From positions 832,001 to 896,000 of the forward strand of contig NZ_CP022655.2 of the NCBI RefSeq assembly GCF_002243345.2: DNA of 64,000 bases, in the 5' to 3' direction. Numbering within the stretch: the first letter of the stretch is position 1; each line of letters starts with the position of its first letter. Below the pieces are notes generated by a model, which searched no databases, was not told where the DNA came from, and saw only the letters and a program-made list of their open reading frames with translations. This DNA comes from Paenibacillus sp. RUD330. Its GTDB lineage: Bacteria; Bacillota; Bacilli; Paenibacillales; Paenibacillaceae. Shown piece by piece: positions 49,671-58,574 of the stretch. Made by a program: the position numbers and the translations under genes.

Positions 49671-52600
49671 ATGATGAGGACGAATTCGCTATGGAAGAAA
49701 AGATTGCTGCATGCGGCGCTTGCCGCCGCTGTGCTGGTGCCGACCCAGCTGACGGCTTGGGGCGGAGGTCAGGCGCATGCCGAGGGACCCGCGGATCCGG
49801 CGCCGTTCATCAAGGCCAAGGTCGTCAACGGCAACGCAGGGAAGAAAGTGCTGTTCGACAATACGCATGCCCAGACGGCGGGCGCGGCGGACTGGGTCAT
49901 CGACGGAGGCTTCTCGGACTTCGGCAACGCGCTCGCCACAGCCGGCTTCGATGTCCAGGAGCTCCGCAAGTCCGCCCCGATCACCCTGGCGGATTTAAGC
50001 CCTTATAATGTCTTCGTCACCGCCGAGGCCAACGTTCCGTTCAAAACGAGCGAGCAGGCGGCCATGGCCCAGTACGTGCAGAACGGCGGCAGCATCTTCT
50101 TCATCGGCGACCACTACAACGCCGACCGCAACAAGAACCGCTGGGACGGCAGCGAGTCGTTCAACGGCTACCGCCGCGGAGCTTGGGACAACCCTGCGAA
50201 GGGAATGAGCGCCGAGGAAGCCGCATCTCCAGCGATGCAGGGCGTGCAAAGCTCCGACTGGCTGGCCGACAACTTCGGCGTGCGCTTCCGCTACAACGCG
50301 CTCGGAGACATCAACGCGAGCAATATCGTAGCGCCGGACCAGGCGTTTGGAATCACCCAAGGCGTGTCCTCGGTAGCGATGCATGCCGGCTCCACGCTGG
50401 CGATCATCGACCCGGCGAAAGCCAAAGGCATCGTTTATCTGCCCAAAACGAGCGCCAAATGGAGCAGCGCCGTCGACCAGGGCGTCTACAACGGCGGAGG
50501 CATCGAAGAAGGCCCTTATGTGGCGGTCTCCAAAAAAGGCGCGGGCAAGGCCGCGTTCATCGGCGACTCCTCGCCGGTCGAGGACGCGACGCCGAAGTAT
50601 GTGAGAGAGGATACGGGAGCGAAGAAAACGACCTACGACGGCTTCAAGGAAGTGGATGACGGCAAGCTGCTCGTCAACCTCGTGAACTGGCTGGCCGCTT
50701 CCGAAAGCTATACGAGCTTGTCCCAGGTATCCGGCCTGACGCTGGACAATCCGACGCCGCTGCTCGCCTTCGAGAATCCGGCGAACTCTACGGAGCCGCA
50801 GGCCGAGCCATGGGCAGCTCCGAACGCCGGCTACAAATGGTATGATTCCAGCACGTTCCGCGCCGGGTCCTACGGGGTGAAGAGCGGCCCGACGCCAACG
50901 CCGACGTCGACCGCATCCCCGACACCGACGCCGAGCGCGACGCCTGCGCCTACTCCGGCGCCCGGCACGGTCGGCTACGACTTCGTCTCGCAGGCGACGC
51001 TTCCGAACAACGGCAGCGAATTCCAGATCCGCGTGAATGCAAGCGGCCTGACGCCGGGCAGCACGCTCAGCGGTTATTCGCTGGGCATCTACCTGACGGC
51101 CAGCGGCACGCAGATCGCCCAGGTGCAGAACGATGACGGCACCTGGCCGAGCGCGTATGCGTACAGCTCCGCGTTCAGCCTGACAGCGGACAGCTCGGGC
51201 AGCGCCGCCAAGGTGCTCAGCATCCGCATCAAGTCCGGCTCCACTGGAGCGGCGAATCTGCGCTTGCGCCAGAACAGCACCAATCTCAAGACCGTCGCGG
51301 TCACGCTCGGGAATGTCCAGCCCGAGCCGCTGCCGACGCCGACTCCGGCGCCGACAGCGACCCCGGCTCCGACCAAGACGCCAACCCCGACCGCAACGCC
51401 GACTCCCAAGCCGGCTAAAACAACGCTGTCGGACGCAAGGACGCTGCCATCCGGCAGCGTCGTTTCCGTTCAAGGCGTCATCGTCAGCGAGCCGGGGATT
51501 TACGGCGGCGAATCCTTCTACTTGCAGGATGGGACGGCGGGCATCTACGTGTTCCAGAGCGAACCGGGCTTCCATGCGGGCGACGTCGTGGAGCTGACGG
51601 CCGAGACGGCCGTCTACAACAGCGAGCTGGAACTGGCCAACCCTGAATCCATCGTGAAGACCGGAACGCAGGAGCTGCCTTCGGCCGCCGCGGCCGACAC
51701 CGTGACGGCGGCCAACCAGGGAACGCTGATCTCGATCGGCGAAGCGACGATCGCCAATCTGGCTGCCGCTTCGCCGTCGGGCTCGGTTGAATTCGATGCC
51801 GTGAAGGACGGGGCTTCCGTACGCGTGCGGGCCGATGTCCGCACCGGTCTCAGCCAGGACAGCTTCCCGTATCATGACGGCGACCTGGTTCAGCTGCAGG
51901 GCGTTTCCTCTGTGTTCAAGGGCGTCTACCAGCTGAAGCTGCGCGGCGCTCAGGATATCGCCCTGCCGGCCGATACGGCCGCGCCGGCAACGACCGCTTC
52001 GCTGTCGGGCGAGCCGAATGCCGCAGGCTGGCATCAGGCCGACGTGACGGTTGCTCTTGAAGCGGCGGATGACCGTGCCGGCAGCCTGAAGACGTTCTAC
52101 AGCCTCAATGGAAGCGGCGACACCGTCTATGGAGCTCCGATCCTGCTTGCGGGCGAGGGCGCGAATACGCTTCGTTATTATTCCATCGACGCCGCCGGCA
52201 ACAGGGAATCGGAACGGGAGCTGACGGTCCGCATAGATAAGACCGTCCCGGACGCCGTTCTGACGCAATCGGGAGGACCTGTGACCGATGCGGCCTTCAC
52301 GGATACGCTGAGGTTCGAGCTGCAGGCAACGGATGCCCTCTCCGGCATCGTCTCCTCCGAGCTGCTGCTGGACGGACAAGCGCTGGCTAGCGGAACGCAG
52401 CTGCTCGCGGCCGATCTGGGTCTCGGCGCGCACGCCGTACGCTATATCGTGAAGGACGCGGCCGGCAATACGGCCGAGCAGACGACCGCCTTCAACGTAA
52501 CCGAGGGCGCCGCTTCGGCCAAGGGGGCTCCGGGAACTCCGGTGCTCAGCGACAACAACGGGCATGTCAACGGCTTGCGCGACGGCAGCTACAAGATCAC

Positions 52601-53102
52601 GATGAACATGTGGTGGGGCAACAACGGCAGCATCTACAAGCTGTACGAAAACGGCAAGCTGATCCGCACCGTCGTGCTGGCCGATGCAACGCCTTCCGCC
52701 CAATCGTCCGCGGCGGAGATTTCGGGAAAATCCAACGGCACGTATGTCTACACGGCCGAGCTGATCAACGCCAAGGGAACGGCGCGCAGCGCTCCGCTGA
52801 CCGTACAGGTGACCGACGCGAATCCCGGCAAGCCGGTGCTTTCCCATGACAACTGGGACGGCGACGGAGCCTACCGCGTGACCGCCAACATGTGGTGGGG
52901 AACGAACGCAGCCGAGTACCGCCTGTATGAGAACGGCATGCTGATCGATACCCAGGCGCTGAAAGCGGCGACGCCGGCGGCCCAGTCGGCCTTCACGGAC
53001 ATTTCCGGACGTCCCAAAGGCATGTATGTGTACCGGGCGGAGTTCGTGAACGCGGCAGGGGCCGCTTCCAGCGAGACGATCACCGTAACGGTCAACAGGT
53101 GA
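49671..53102 (+). CDS. large secreted multidomain protein, GATase-like N-terminus and OB-fold/Ig modules
   Basis: 1,143 residues. Signal peptide (residues 1-37, ending AQAHA-like). Residues 45-350 form a DUF4350/GATase-like domain ([39 protein letters not shown]). Two Pro/Thr linkers (about 405-430 and 553-585) bracket an Ig-like module. Residues 590-690 match the OB-fold seen in YhcR-type extracellular nucleases ([21 protein letters not shown]). Two OmpL47/Ig-like repeats follow (760-940), then two C-terminal repeats with NMWWGNN and KLYENGKLI, the type found in chitinase accessory domains. No SLH anchor. Function unknown; polysaccharide or DNA binding at the surface is plausible. Confidence 0.75.
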   Translation: MMRTNSLWKKRLLHAALAAAVLVPTQLTAWGGGQAHAEGPADPAPFIKAKVVNGNAGKKVLFDNTHAQTAGAADWVIDGGFSDFGNALATAGFDVQELRKSAPITLADLSPYNVFVTAEANVPFKTSEQAAMAQYVQNGGSIFFIGDHYNADRNKNRWDGSESFNGYRRGAWDNPAKGMSAEEAASPAMQGVQSSDWLADNFGVRFRYNALGDINASNIVAPDQAFGITQGVSSVAMHAGSTLAIIDPAKAKGIVYLPKTSAKWSSAVDQGVYNGGGIEEGPYVAVSKKGAGKAAFIGDSSPVEDATPKYVREDTGAKKTTYDGFKEVDDGKLLVNLVNWLAASESYTSLSQVSGLTLDNPTPLLAFENPANSTEPQAEPWAAPNAGYKWYDSSTFRAGSYGVKSGPTPTPTSTASPTPTPSATPAPTPAPGTVGYDFVSQATLPNNGSEFQIRVNASGLTPGSTLSGYSLGIYLTASGTQIAQVQNDDGTWPSAYAYSSAFSLTADSSGSAAKVLSIRIKSGSTGAANLRLRQNSTNLKTVAVTLGNVQPEPLPTPTPAPTATPAPTKTPTPTATPTPKPAKTTLSDARTLPSGSVVSVQGVIVSEPGIYGGESFYLQDGTAGIYVFQSEPGFHAGDVVELTAETAVYNSELELANPESIVKTGTQELPSAAAADTVTAANQGTLISIGEATIANLAAASPSGSVEFDAVKDGASVRVRADVRTGLSQDSFPYHDGDLVQLQGVSSVFKGVYQLKLRGAQDIALPADTAAPATTASLSGEPNAAGWHQADVTVALEAADDRAGSLKTFYSLNGSGDTVYGAPILLAGEGANTLRYYSIDAAGNRESERELTVRIDKTVPDAVLTQSGGPVTDAAFTDTLRFELQATDALSGIVSSELLLDGQALASGTQLLAADLGLGAHAVRYIVKDAAGNTAEQTTAFNVTEGAASAKGAPGTPVLSDNNGHVNGLRDGSYKITMNMWWGNNGSIYKLYENGKLIRTVVLADATPSAQSSAAEISGKSNGTYVYTAELINAKGTARSAPLTVQVTDANPGKPVLSHDNWDGDGAYRVTANMWWGTNAAEYRLYENGMLIDTQALKAATPAAQSAFTDISGRPKGMYVYRAEFVNAAGAASSETITVTVNR

Positions 53103-53144
53103 CGACGCGGCTTCGGGCCGGCTTCCATGCAATAGGAACTCTCC

Positions 53145-53167
53145 AGATCCCTTCGGGGATCTTTTTT
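53145..53167 (+). terminator. terminator after large secreted protein gene
   Basis: AGATCCC-TTCG-GGGATCT tetraloop hairpin and six T. Confidence 0.92.
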
Positions 53168-53285
53168 CGTTCCGGGGCCAACCGACGTCGCCGCTTCCGC
53201 CAAGGAGCTTCGGGGACTCCGGCGCTCAGCGGCAGGAATAAGGCCATGAAGTCGCCTGCAAGCCGGAAAAATCCTGCGGCTGGGA

Positions 53286-53314
53286 TTGGAGCGGAGCATG
53301 GCTGCGCGTATAAT
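53286..53314 (+). promoter_or_regulatory. promoter of the ridA-yjbR operon
   Basis: TTGGAG, 17-bp spacer, TATAAT (perfect -10). Confidence 0.68.
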
Positions 53315-53490
53315 GAAGCAAATGGCGGACGGCTCCGGATCCGGAAGGGGCACGCGAGGCGGCCAGGACAGGAAGGGGAGATCCGAAGGGGAGATCCGAA
53401 GTGGAGCTCAACCCGGCAGAAGATTTGCTCAGCCGCGGCGAGGGGGCAGCTTCTCCCGCGAGAGGAACGGGGAAGGAGATGGATTCGGCT

Positions 53491-53877
53491 ATGGAGCGGA
53501 AAAAAGTGTTTACCGGGTCGCCATGGGAATCGAACGTCGGCTATTGCCGGGCCGTGCGGGCGGGCAACCGGATCGAGGTGGCCGGCACGACGGCGATGAA
53601 GGACGGGGAAGTGATCGGCGAGGGCGATCTGTACGAACAAGCCGTGGCCGTGCTCGGCATCATCGGCGATGCCGTCCAGGAGCTCGGCGGAAGCCTGTCG
53701 GATGTCGTCCGGACGAGGATGTACGTCACGGATATTTCCCGCTGGGAGGAAGCAGGCAGAGCCCACGGGGAATTTTTCGGGGACGTGCAGCCGGCTGCGA
53801 CGATGGTCGAAGTGAAAGCTCTCATCGATCCGCGGCTTCTGATCGAGATCGAGGCGGAAGCCATCGTAGGGGAATGA
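53491..53877 (+). CDS. RidA/YjgF-family protein
   Basis: 128 residues of chorismate-mutase-like fold: NRIEVAGTTAMKDGEVIGEGDLYEQAVAVLGIIGDAVQELGGSLSDVVRTRMYVTDI is typical, with the conserved Arg of VRTRMYV that in active RidA contacts the imine substrate. Family members deaminate reactive enamines/imines from PLP enzymes, though this branch (YjgH-like, lacking parts of the RidA signature) is less defined. ATG 53491 has AAGGAG 12 bases upstream; ATG 53479 abuts that site. It is followed closely by a YjbR-like gene. Confidence 0.82.
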   Translation: MERKKVFTGSPWESNVGYCRAVRAGNRIEVAGTTAMKDGEVIGEGDLYEQAVAVLGIIGDAVQELGGSLSDVVRTRMYVTDISRWEEAGRAHGEFFGDVQPAATMVEVKALIDPRLLIEIEAEAIVGE

Positions 53878-53910
53878 TCGCGAGAACGACTGGAGGGGGA
53901 GGAAAGCGCA

Positions 53911-54306
53911 GTGAACCATGAAAAGCTGATCAAGCTTGGCCTAGGCTACCCGGGAGCCAGCGTGAAAACCCCTTTCGACCCCGATATGCAGGTGCTGTAC
54001 GTGAAGGACAAGATGTTCGCCCTCTTCGGGAGGCATGCCGGATGGGAGAGCGTGAACCTGAAGACCGATCCGGACGAAGCCTGGCTGCAGCGGGAAAGCT
54101 ACCCGGATTCGGTGCTTCCGGGATACCATATGAACAAGCGGCACTGGAACACGGTCGTGCTGAATGGCAACGTTCCCGGCGATACCGTCCGGCAGATGCT
54201 CCAGGAGAGCTATCAGCTCGTAGTGGCCAAGTTCCCCAAGCGGGTGCGGGCGGAGCTCGCCGGAAGCATGAAGCGGGGCATGCCGGGCGGCGGACAGGAA
54301 GGCTGA
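53911..54306 (+). CDS. MmcQ/YjbR-family protein
   Basis: 131 residues, CyaY-like double-winged fold: MFALFGRHAGWESVNLKTDPDEAWLQRESYP and PGYHMNKRHWNTVVLNG are the family core. Proteins of this family are predicted DNA-binding but uncharacterised. Starts with GTG eight bases after GGAGG and lies 33 bp behind the RidA gene, one operon. Confidence 0.85.
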   Translation: MNHEKLIKLGLGYPGASVKTPFDPDMQVLYVKDKMFALFGRHAGWESVNLKTDPDEAWLQRESYPDSVLPGYHMNKRHWNTVVLNGNVPGDTVRQMLQESYQLVVAKFPKRVRAELAGSMKRGMPGGGQEG

Positions 54307-54407
54307 CTCGCCAGCATAGGCCGCCGCAAGTCAAATTCATGAATCATCAGACAGCTGAATGATCCCGCGTCATCGATCCAGAGGGTCAGGTGGCCGAAGC
54401 AAGCGTG

Positions 54408-54435
54408 AAAAGCCCGGGTGATCCCGGGCTTTTTT
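54408..54435 (+). terminator. terminator of the ridA-yjbR operon
   Basis: AAAAGCCCGGG-TGAT-CCCGGGCTTTT stem and T-run; also usable on the minus strand. Confidence 0.92.
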
Positions 54436-54459
54436 GATATAAGCAAGCTTTCGCATGGA

Positions 54460-54867
54460 TCAGCCGGCCTGAGAGGCTTCGGTCGTAATCATCCAGAGAA
54501 TGCCGTATTTGTCCGTCACCTGCCCGAAGAGCGTTCCCCAGAAAGCCGGTTCCAGCGCATGCCCGATCGTTCCGCCTTCCGCCAGTTTGGCGAAGGCTTG
54601 GCGCGCCTCTTCCCCGTCGGCGAATTCAAGCGACAGATTGAGATTGGTGCCGGGATGGACGGGACGGAAAGAGTCCGATAGGAAGATCGTCACGCCTGCG
54701 GCGACGAGCGCCAGATGGAGAACCTTGTCCTTGAGGCTGTCGTCCTTGGCGCCCGGCATTTCGCCGTGAGTCATGACGGACAGGATTTCGCCTCCAAGAG
54801 CCTCCGTATAGAATTCCGCCTGCGCTCTCGCGTCCTCCGAATGCAGGTAAGGGTACAGCTTGGCCAT
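54460..54867 (-). CDS. PhnB/VOC-family protein
   Basis: 135 residues: MAKLYPYLHSEDARAQAEFYTEALGGEI, VLHLALVAAGVTIFLSDSF and FWGTLFGQVTDKYGILWMI are the pattern of PhnB/YdhR-like VOC proteins. Start 54867 has AGAGAGG nine bases before it; longer frame rejected. Substrate unknown. Confidence 0.85.
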   Translation of the reverse strand: MAKLYPYLHSEDARAQAEFYTEALGGEILSVMTHGEMPGAKDDSLKDKVLHLALVAAGVTIFLSDSFRPVHPGTNLNLSLEFADGEEARQAFAKLAEGGTIGHALEPAFWGTLFGQVTDKYGILWMITTEASQAG

Positions 54868-55057
54868 TCCGCTCATCCTCTCTCGTGCTGGATATTTTGC
54901 TCCTGAAAGCAGTGTACCTGAACGGCTTCGTTCCGGTTTCTCATGGATTGCCATAGATAGGATTCCACATGTTGTCTTCTTCAACCTCCATGCACAAAAT
55001 AACTAGGCAAATGATTGCGGGGCGGGATAAAATGGACTCATCTTCCCATTTTTTCTT

Positions 55058-55071
55058 TGATAGCGCTGTCA
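55058..55071 (+). promoter_or_regulatory. perfect cre box before lytS-like gene
   Basis: TGATAGCGCTGTCA matches TGWNANCGNTNWCA at all 14 positions, 27 bp before the start codon. A TAAAAT -10 box is at 55028-55033 with a weak -35, so CcpA bound here would act as a roadblock. Confidence 0.72.
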
Positions 55072-55098
55072 AATTTGCCGAAGCGAAGGAGTGGAGCC

Positions 55099-56928
55099 AT
55101 GGAGCCCTATACCCGGGTGCTCATCGAGCGGATGGGCATGCTGCTGATTGTGATGTTCATCATGACTCGGCTTCCGCTCTTCCGCATGCTGCTGGATCGC
55201 GCGGTGACGATCCGGACAGGCCTGCTGTTCACGCTGATGTTCGGTCTTATCGGCATTGCCGGCACGTACTCCGGCGTCGTCGCCGGAACGGACGGCATGC
55301 AGGCCGCCTTCTGGATCAGCCGGCTTGAGCCCGGCCAGCTGCTGGCCCACTCGGCTCTGATTGGCGTCGTGCTGGCCGGCCTGCTCGGCGGCGCCTACGT
55401 CGGCGCCGGAGCGGGACTCATCGCCGGGCTGCATGCTGCGGCGCTCGGAGGGCTGGCCGGCGGCGCCTACCTCGTCTCCACGCCGCTGATCGGCCTGCTG
55501 GCAGGGCTTGTCGCCCGCTTCTTCTACGAAGAGAGGATCATCGCTCCGATCAAGGCCTTTTTCATCGGCGTATTCGCCCCCATTCTCCAGATGGGCGTCA
55601 TCCTCATCTATACGACCTCCTCGCCCGAGGCGGTCGCTCTCGTCAACAGCATCGGCATGCCGATGGTGCTGTCCAGCAGCCTTGGCATCGCCCTCTTCGT
55701 CGCAATGATCCAGGTCGCGCTGAAGGAGCAGGAGCGGTCAGGCGCGCTGGAGACGCAGCGCGCGCTCGCCGTGGCGGGAACGGTGCTGCCCCATCTGGAG
55801 CAGGAGCTCACGGTGGAGAGGGCGTCAGCCGCTGCCCGCGTGCTTGCGCTGGCGCTGCCGGCCGATGCCGTCGCCGTGGCGGATACGGCTTCGATTCTTG
55901 CTTACACCGGCTCCGGCTCCCGCAGGTTCGAGCCGCTGCATCCGACCGGATCGCCGTTATGCGTGCAGGCTGTCCGCACAGGCGGCACGGTCGTCGCCGA
56001 GCTGCGCCGGGAGGAGGAAGAATCGGCCCTGCAGACGCTGGCGTCGAAGCGGGGGAGAGCGGCCGTTCCGGGCTCCCGCCGCAAGGACGGATTGAAGCGG
56101 CGCGCCGACCGCGAGCCTGGCGCCGTCATCCTGATCCCTTATCAGCAATCGGGGCGGACGGTCGGCATGCTGCAGCTGTATTACCGCAACCGCCGTCTCA
56201 TCCGCAGGGTGGAGGAGGAGTTCGCCGCAGGACTCAGCCGGCTGATCTCAAGCCAGCTGACGCTGGCGCGGGCGGCGGAGCTGGAGGTGCTGACGAAGGA
56301 AGCGGAGCTGCGCGCTCTGCAGGCGCAGATCCATCCCCATTTCCTCTTCAACACGCTGAATTCGATCGTCACGCTCATCCGCACGCAGCCGGAAGCGGCC
56401 AAGGGGCTCACCTACCAGCTGGCCCAATTCATGAGAGCGAGCCTGCGGACGGCCCAATCGCCGCTGATTCCGCTGGAGCAGGAGCTTGAGCAGCTTGGAA
56501 TCTACCTCAACATCTTGCGGGTCCGCTTCGGGGATCAGATGAGGCTGGAATGCGACGTCTGTCCGGATGAGGCCGGAATCCAGATTCCGCCTTCGACGCT
56601 GCAGCCGCTCGTGGAGAACAGCATCCAGCACGGCTTGCGCAGCGTCAGAAGCGGCGGAATCGTCAAGGTGACGCTTCGGCGGGAGCCTGGCTGCCTGTCC
56701 ATTGCCGTGGAGGACAACGGCGGCGGCATCGACGGGGCGGCGCTGCCCAAGCTCGGCGCGGCCCCTTTGCAGACCGCCGATCCCAGGGGCAACGGCCTCG
56801 GCGTCTACAACGTGAATCAGAGGCTGATCCGGCTTTTCGGAACCGAATCCGCCCTTGTCTATGAGAATTTGCCTGCGGGCGGATGCCGGGTGGCCTTCCG
56901 CTTGCCGCTGGAGAGGAGAATCGGATGA
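55099..56928 (+). CDS. LytS-type sensor histidine kinase
   Basis: 609 residues: an N-terminal six-helix 5TM-LYT sensor (residues 1-200; TYSGVVAGTDGM is typical), a GAF-like domain (about 225-375), and a HisKA_7TM/His_kinase module. The phosphorylated His is in LRALQAQIHPHFLFNTLNSI near residue 410, and the ATP site in VENSIQHGL and VEDNGGGID. It senses an extracellular metabolite or membrane potential; LytS relatives BtsS/YpdA sense pyruvate. The start overlaps nothing, AAGGAG upstream. It is followed with a 4-bp overlap by its response regulator. Confidence 0.9.
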   Translation: MEPYTRVLIERMGMLLIVMFIMTRLPLFRMLLDRAVTIRTGLLFTLMFGLIGIAGTYSGVVAGTDGMQAAFWISRLEPGQLLAHSALIGVVLAGLLGGAYVGAGAGLIAGLHAAALGGLAGGAYLVSTPLIGLLAGLVARFFYEERIIAPIKAFFIGVFAPILQMGVILIYTTSSPEAVALVNSIGMPMVLSSSLGIALFVAMIQVALKEQERSGALETQRALAVAGTVLPHLEQELTVERASAAARVLALALPADAVAVADTASILAYTGSGSRRFEPLHPTGSPLCVQAVRTGGTVVAELRREEEESALQTLASKRGRAAVPGSRRKDGLKRRADREPGAVILIPYQQSGRTVGMLQLYYRNRRLIRRVEEEFAAGLSRLISSQLTLARAAELEVLTKEAELRALQAQIHPHFLFNTLNSIVTLIRTQPEAAKGLTYQLAQFMRASLRTAQSPLIPLEQELEQLGIYLNILRVRFGDQMRLECDVCPDEAGIQIPPSTLQPLVENSIQHGLRSVRSGGIVKVTLRREPGCLSIAVEDNGGGIDGAALPKLGAAPLQTADPRGNGLGVYNVNQRLIRLFGTESALVYENLPAGGCRVAFRLPLERRIG

Positions 56929-57911
56929 AGCTGACCGTGCTGATCGCCGAGGATGAGAGGCTGGCCCGCGAGGAGCTTGTCTATATGCTGTCCAAGGAGC
57001 CGGACCTGGAGCTGCTGGAGCCGGCCTGCAGCGGCAAGGAAGCGATGGAGGCCGTCCTTGCCGGGCGGCCGGATGCCGTCTTCCTCGATGTGGAGATGCC
57101 GGAAATGACCGGCCTGCAGGCGGCTCGCGCCTTGATGGAGGCTGGCAACCCGCCGCTCTTCGTCTTCACGACGGCATACGACCACTATGCGGTCGATGCG
57201 TTCGGAGTCGAGGCGGTGGATTATTTGTTGAAGCCCTACGATGAGGAGAGGCTTCGGCGGGCGTTGAGGCGGCTGCGCGAGCGCAAGCAGAAGGGCATGC
57301 TCGAGCAGCCGGCGGGAGGGGGAGAGGCCGGCGCAGCCGCGGCGGGAGCGGGACATGCGGCCGTTCCCGCTGCGGAAGCGGGAAGCAAGCTGGCCGCGGC
57401 TGCAGCCGCTGTTTCCGCGGCGGGAGAGGAGGTCAGGCCTGGCGGCATGGGCCTGGCGTCCTCTCCCGCCGGAGCGGACGCCGGGCGGGCAGGAGCAGGA
57501 ATGCCGGCCGGGACACCGTCTGCCGCGACGTCTCCGCCGCTTCCGGCTTCCGCTGGTCCCGCTGCCGCGCGGCGGATCCGTCTGCTGATCGAGGACGGGG
57601 GGAAGATGGTCGTGCTCGACGGCCGCTCCCTGCTGTTCGCCGTCAAGGAAGAGAAGCTGACCCGGATCCGGATGGCCGACGGGAACGAGTATACGGCGCG
57701 CCAGACGCTGCAGGAGCTGGAGGAGCGCCTCGGCGCCGGTTTTTTTCGGCCGCACCGGAGCTATCTCGTCAACCTGGACTATATCCGTGAAATCCAGCCC
57801 TGGTTCAACGGAGCCTACAATGCGGTGCTCAAGCATGCGGAGGAGATCCGCATCCCGGTGTCCCGTTCCGCCGCCAAGGAAATGCTGCGGCTGCTGGAGG
57901 AGGGCGGATGA
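56925..57911 (+). CDS. LytTR-family response regulator with long Ala-rich linker
   Basis: 328 residues. Receiver domain residues 1-120: acidic pocket ED at 9-10, phospho-Asp in DAVFLDVEMPEMTG, Thr/Lys in FTTAYDHYA and LLKPYDE. The LytTR DNA-binding domain covers about 225-325 (FAVKEEKLTRIRMADG, FFRPHRSYLVNLDYI). Between them lies a 90-residue Ala/Gly/Pro-rich linker, unusually long for the family, where 20-30 residues is common. The gene overlaps lytS. It likely activates the DUF485-symporter operon beginning at 58233, by analogy with BtsR/YpdB control of pyruvate carriers. Confidence 0.9.
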   Translation: MKLTVLIAEDERLAREELVYMLSKEPDLELLEPACSGKEAMEAVLAGRPDAVFLDVEMPEMTGLQAARALMEAGNPPLFVFTTAYDHYAVDAFGVEAVDYLLKPYDEERLRRALRRLRERKQKGMLEQPAGGGEAGAAAAGAGHAAVPAAEAGSKLAAAAAAVSAAGEEVRPGGMGLASSPAGADAGRAGAGMPAGTPSAATSPPLPASAGPAAARRIRLLIEDGGKMVVLDGRSLLFAVKEEKLTRIRMADGNEYTARQTLQELEERLGAGFFRPHRSYLVNLDYIREIQPWFNGAYNAVLKHAEEIRIPVSRSAAKEMLRLLEEGG

Positions 57912-58232
57912 GCGCGGCTCGGCATTCGGCCAGGGAACGGTACGGGCCGGGCGAGGCCGGGAACCGGACGGCAACTTCCATTTCAGCAAAGCAAGGCCTT
58001 CGCTCTGCTTCCTCGCCGGAAGCGGAGCTTTTTGTTCGATCCATGAAATGCGTCGATCCAGGCGGCCGGAGCGGGAATGCGGGCGCTCATCCCTGATTTC
58101 GCATCCGACCGTTCGCAACCGCATTTCCTCCATTCAGGAGGCCGAATCAACATTTCGCGGCGCAAAGCTCCGGAGGCGGAGACTTGGCGTGTATAGTAGA
58201 AATAAAGCGTTTTCATAAGAGGAGGATGCCAA
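57912..58232. other. 321-bp intergenic region before the symporter operon
   Basis: A -10 box TATAGT is near 58192, but no recognisable -35 stands at 17 bp. That fits a promoter needing an activator such as the LytTR regulator. No gene or terminator was recognised. Confidence 0.4.
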
Positions 58233-58574
58233 GTGGCCAAAGCTCCGCTGACCTACAGCGACGTAGCCCGTTCGGATTCGTTTCGTGCCTTGTTGCGGAA
58301 GAAAAAGCAATTCCTGCTCCCGATGACTCTCTTTTTCCTCGCCTTCTACTTTACCCTGCCCATCCTGACCTCCTACTCCAAGGTGCTCAACGAGCCCGCG
58401 CTCGGGCCGGTCTCCTGGGCATGGCTGCTCGGCACGGCGCAGTTCATCATGACCTGGACGCTCTGCACCGTCTACAGCCGCAAGGCGGCCAAGTTCGACG
58501 AGATGGTCGAAGGCATCAAGGCCGAGGTCGCCCGCAGCGGCCAAGTCCATGAGAAAGGGCGGAAAACTTCATGA
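58233..58574 (+). CDS. DUF485 membrane protein
   Basis: 113 residues with two membrane helices (LPMTLFFLAFYFTLPIL and AWLLGTAQFIMTWTLCTVYS) and conserved R-S-D-SFRALLRKKKQF and KAAKFDEM segments. DUF485 proteins (YjcH type) are nearly always encoded with ActP-type acetate symporters, probably as a subunit or regulator. AGAGGAGG precedes the start; the stop overlaps the symporter start by 4 bp. Confidence 0.9.
   Translation: MAKAPLTYSDVARSDSFRALLRKKKQFLLPMTLFFLAFYFTLPILTSYSKVLNEPALGPVSWAWLLGTAQFIMTWTLCTVYSRKAAKFDEMVEGIKAEVARSGQVHEKGRKTS

Noticed and set aside
49995-53132. Minus-strand open frame of 1,045 codons opposite the large secreted protein
   Set aside because: The plus-strand frame has a signal peptide, domains and a ribosome site; the minus frame has none.
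57912-58232. LytTR binding repeats before the symporter operon
   Set aside because: One ACCGTTCGC half-site near 58108 resembles the LytTR consensus, but no second copy stands at the usual 12-13 bp spacing.
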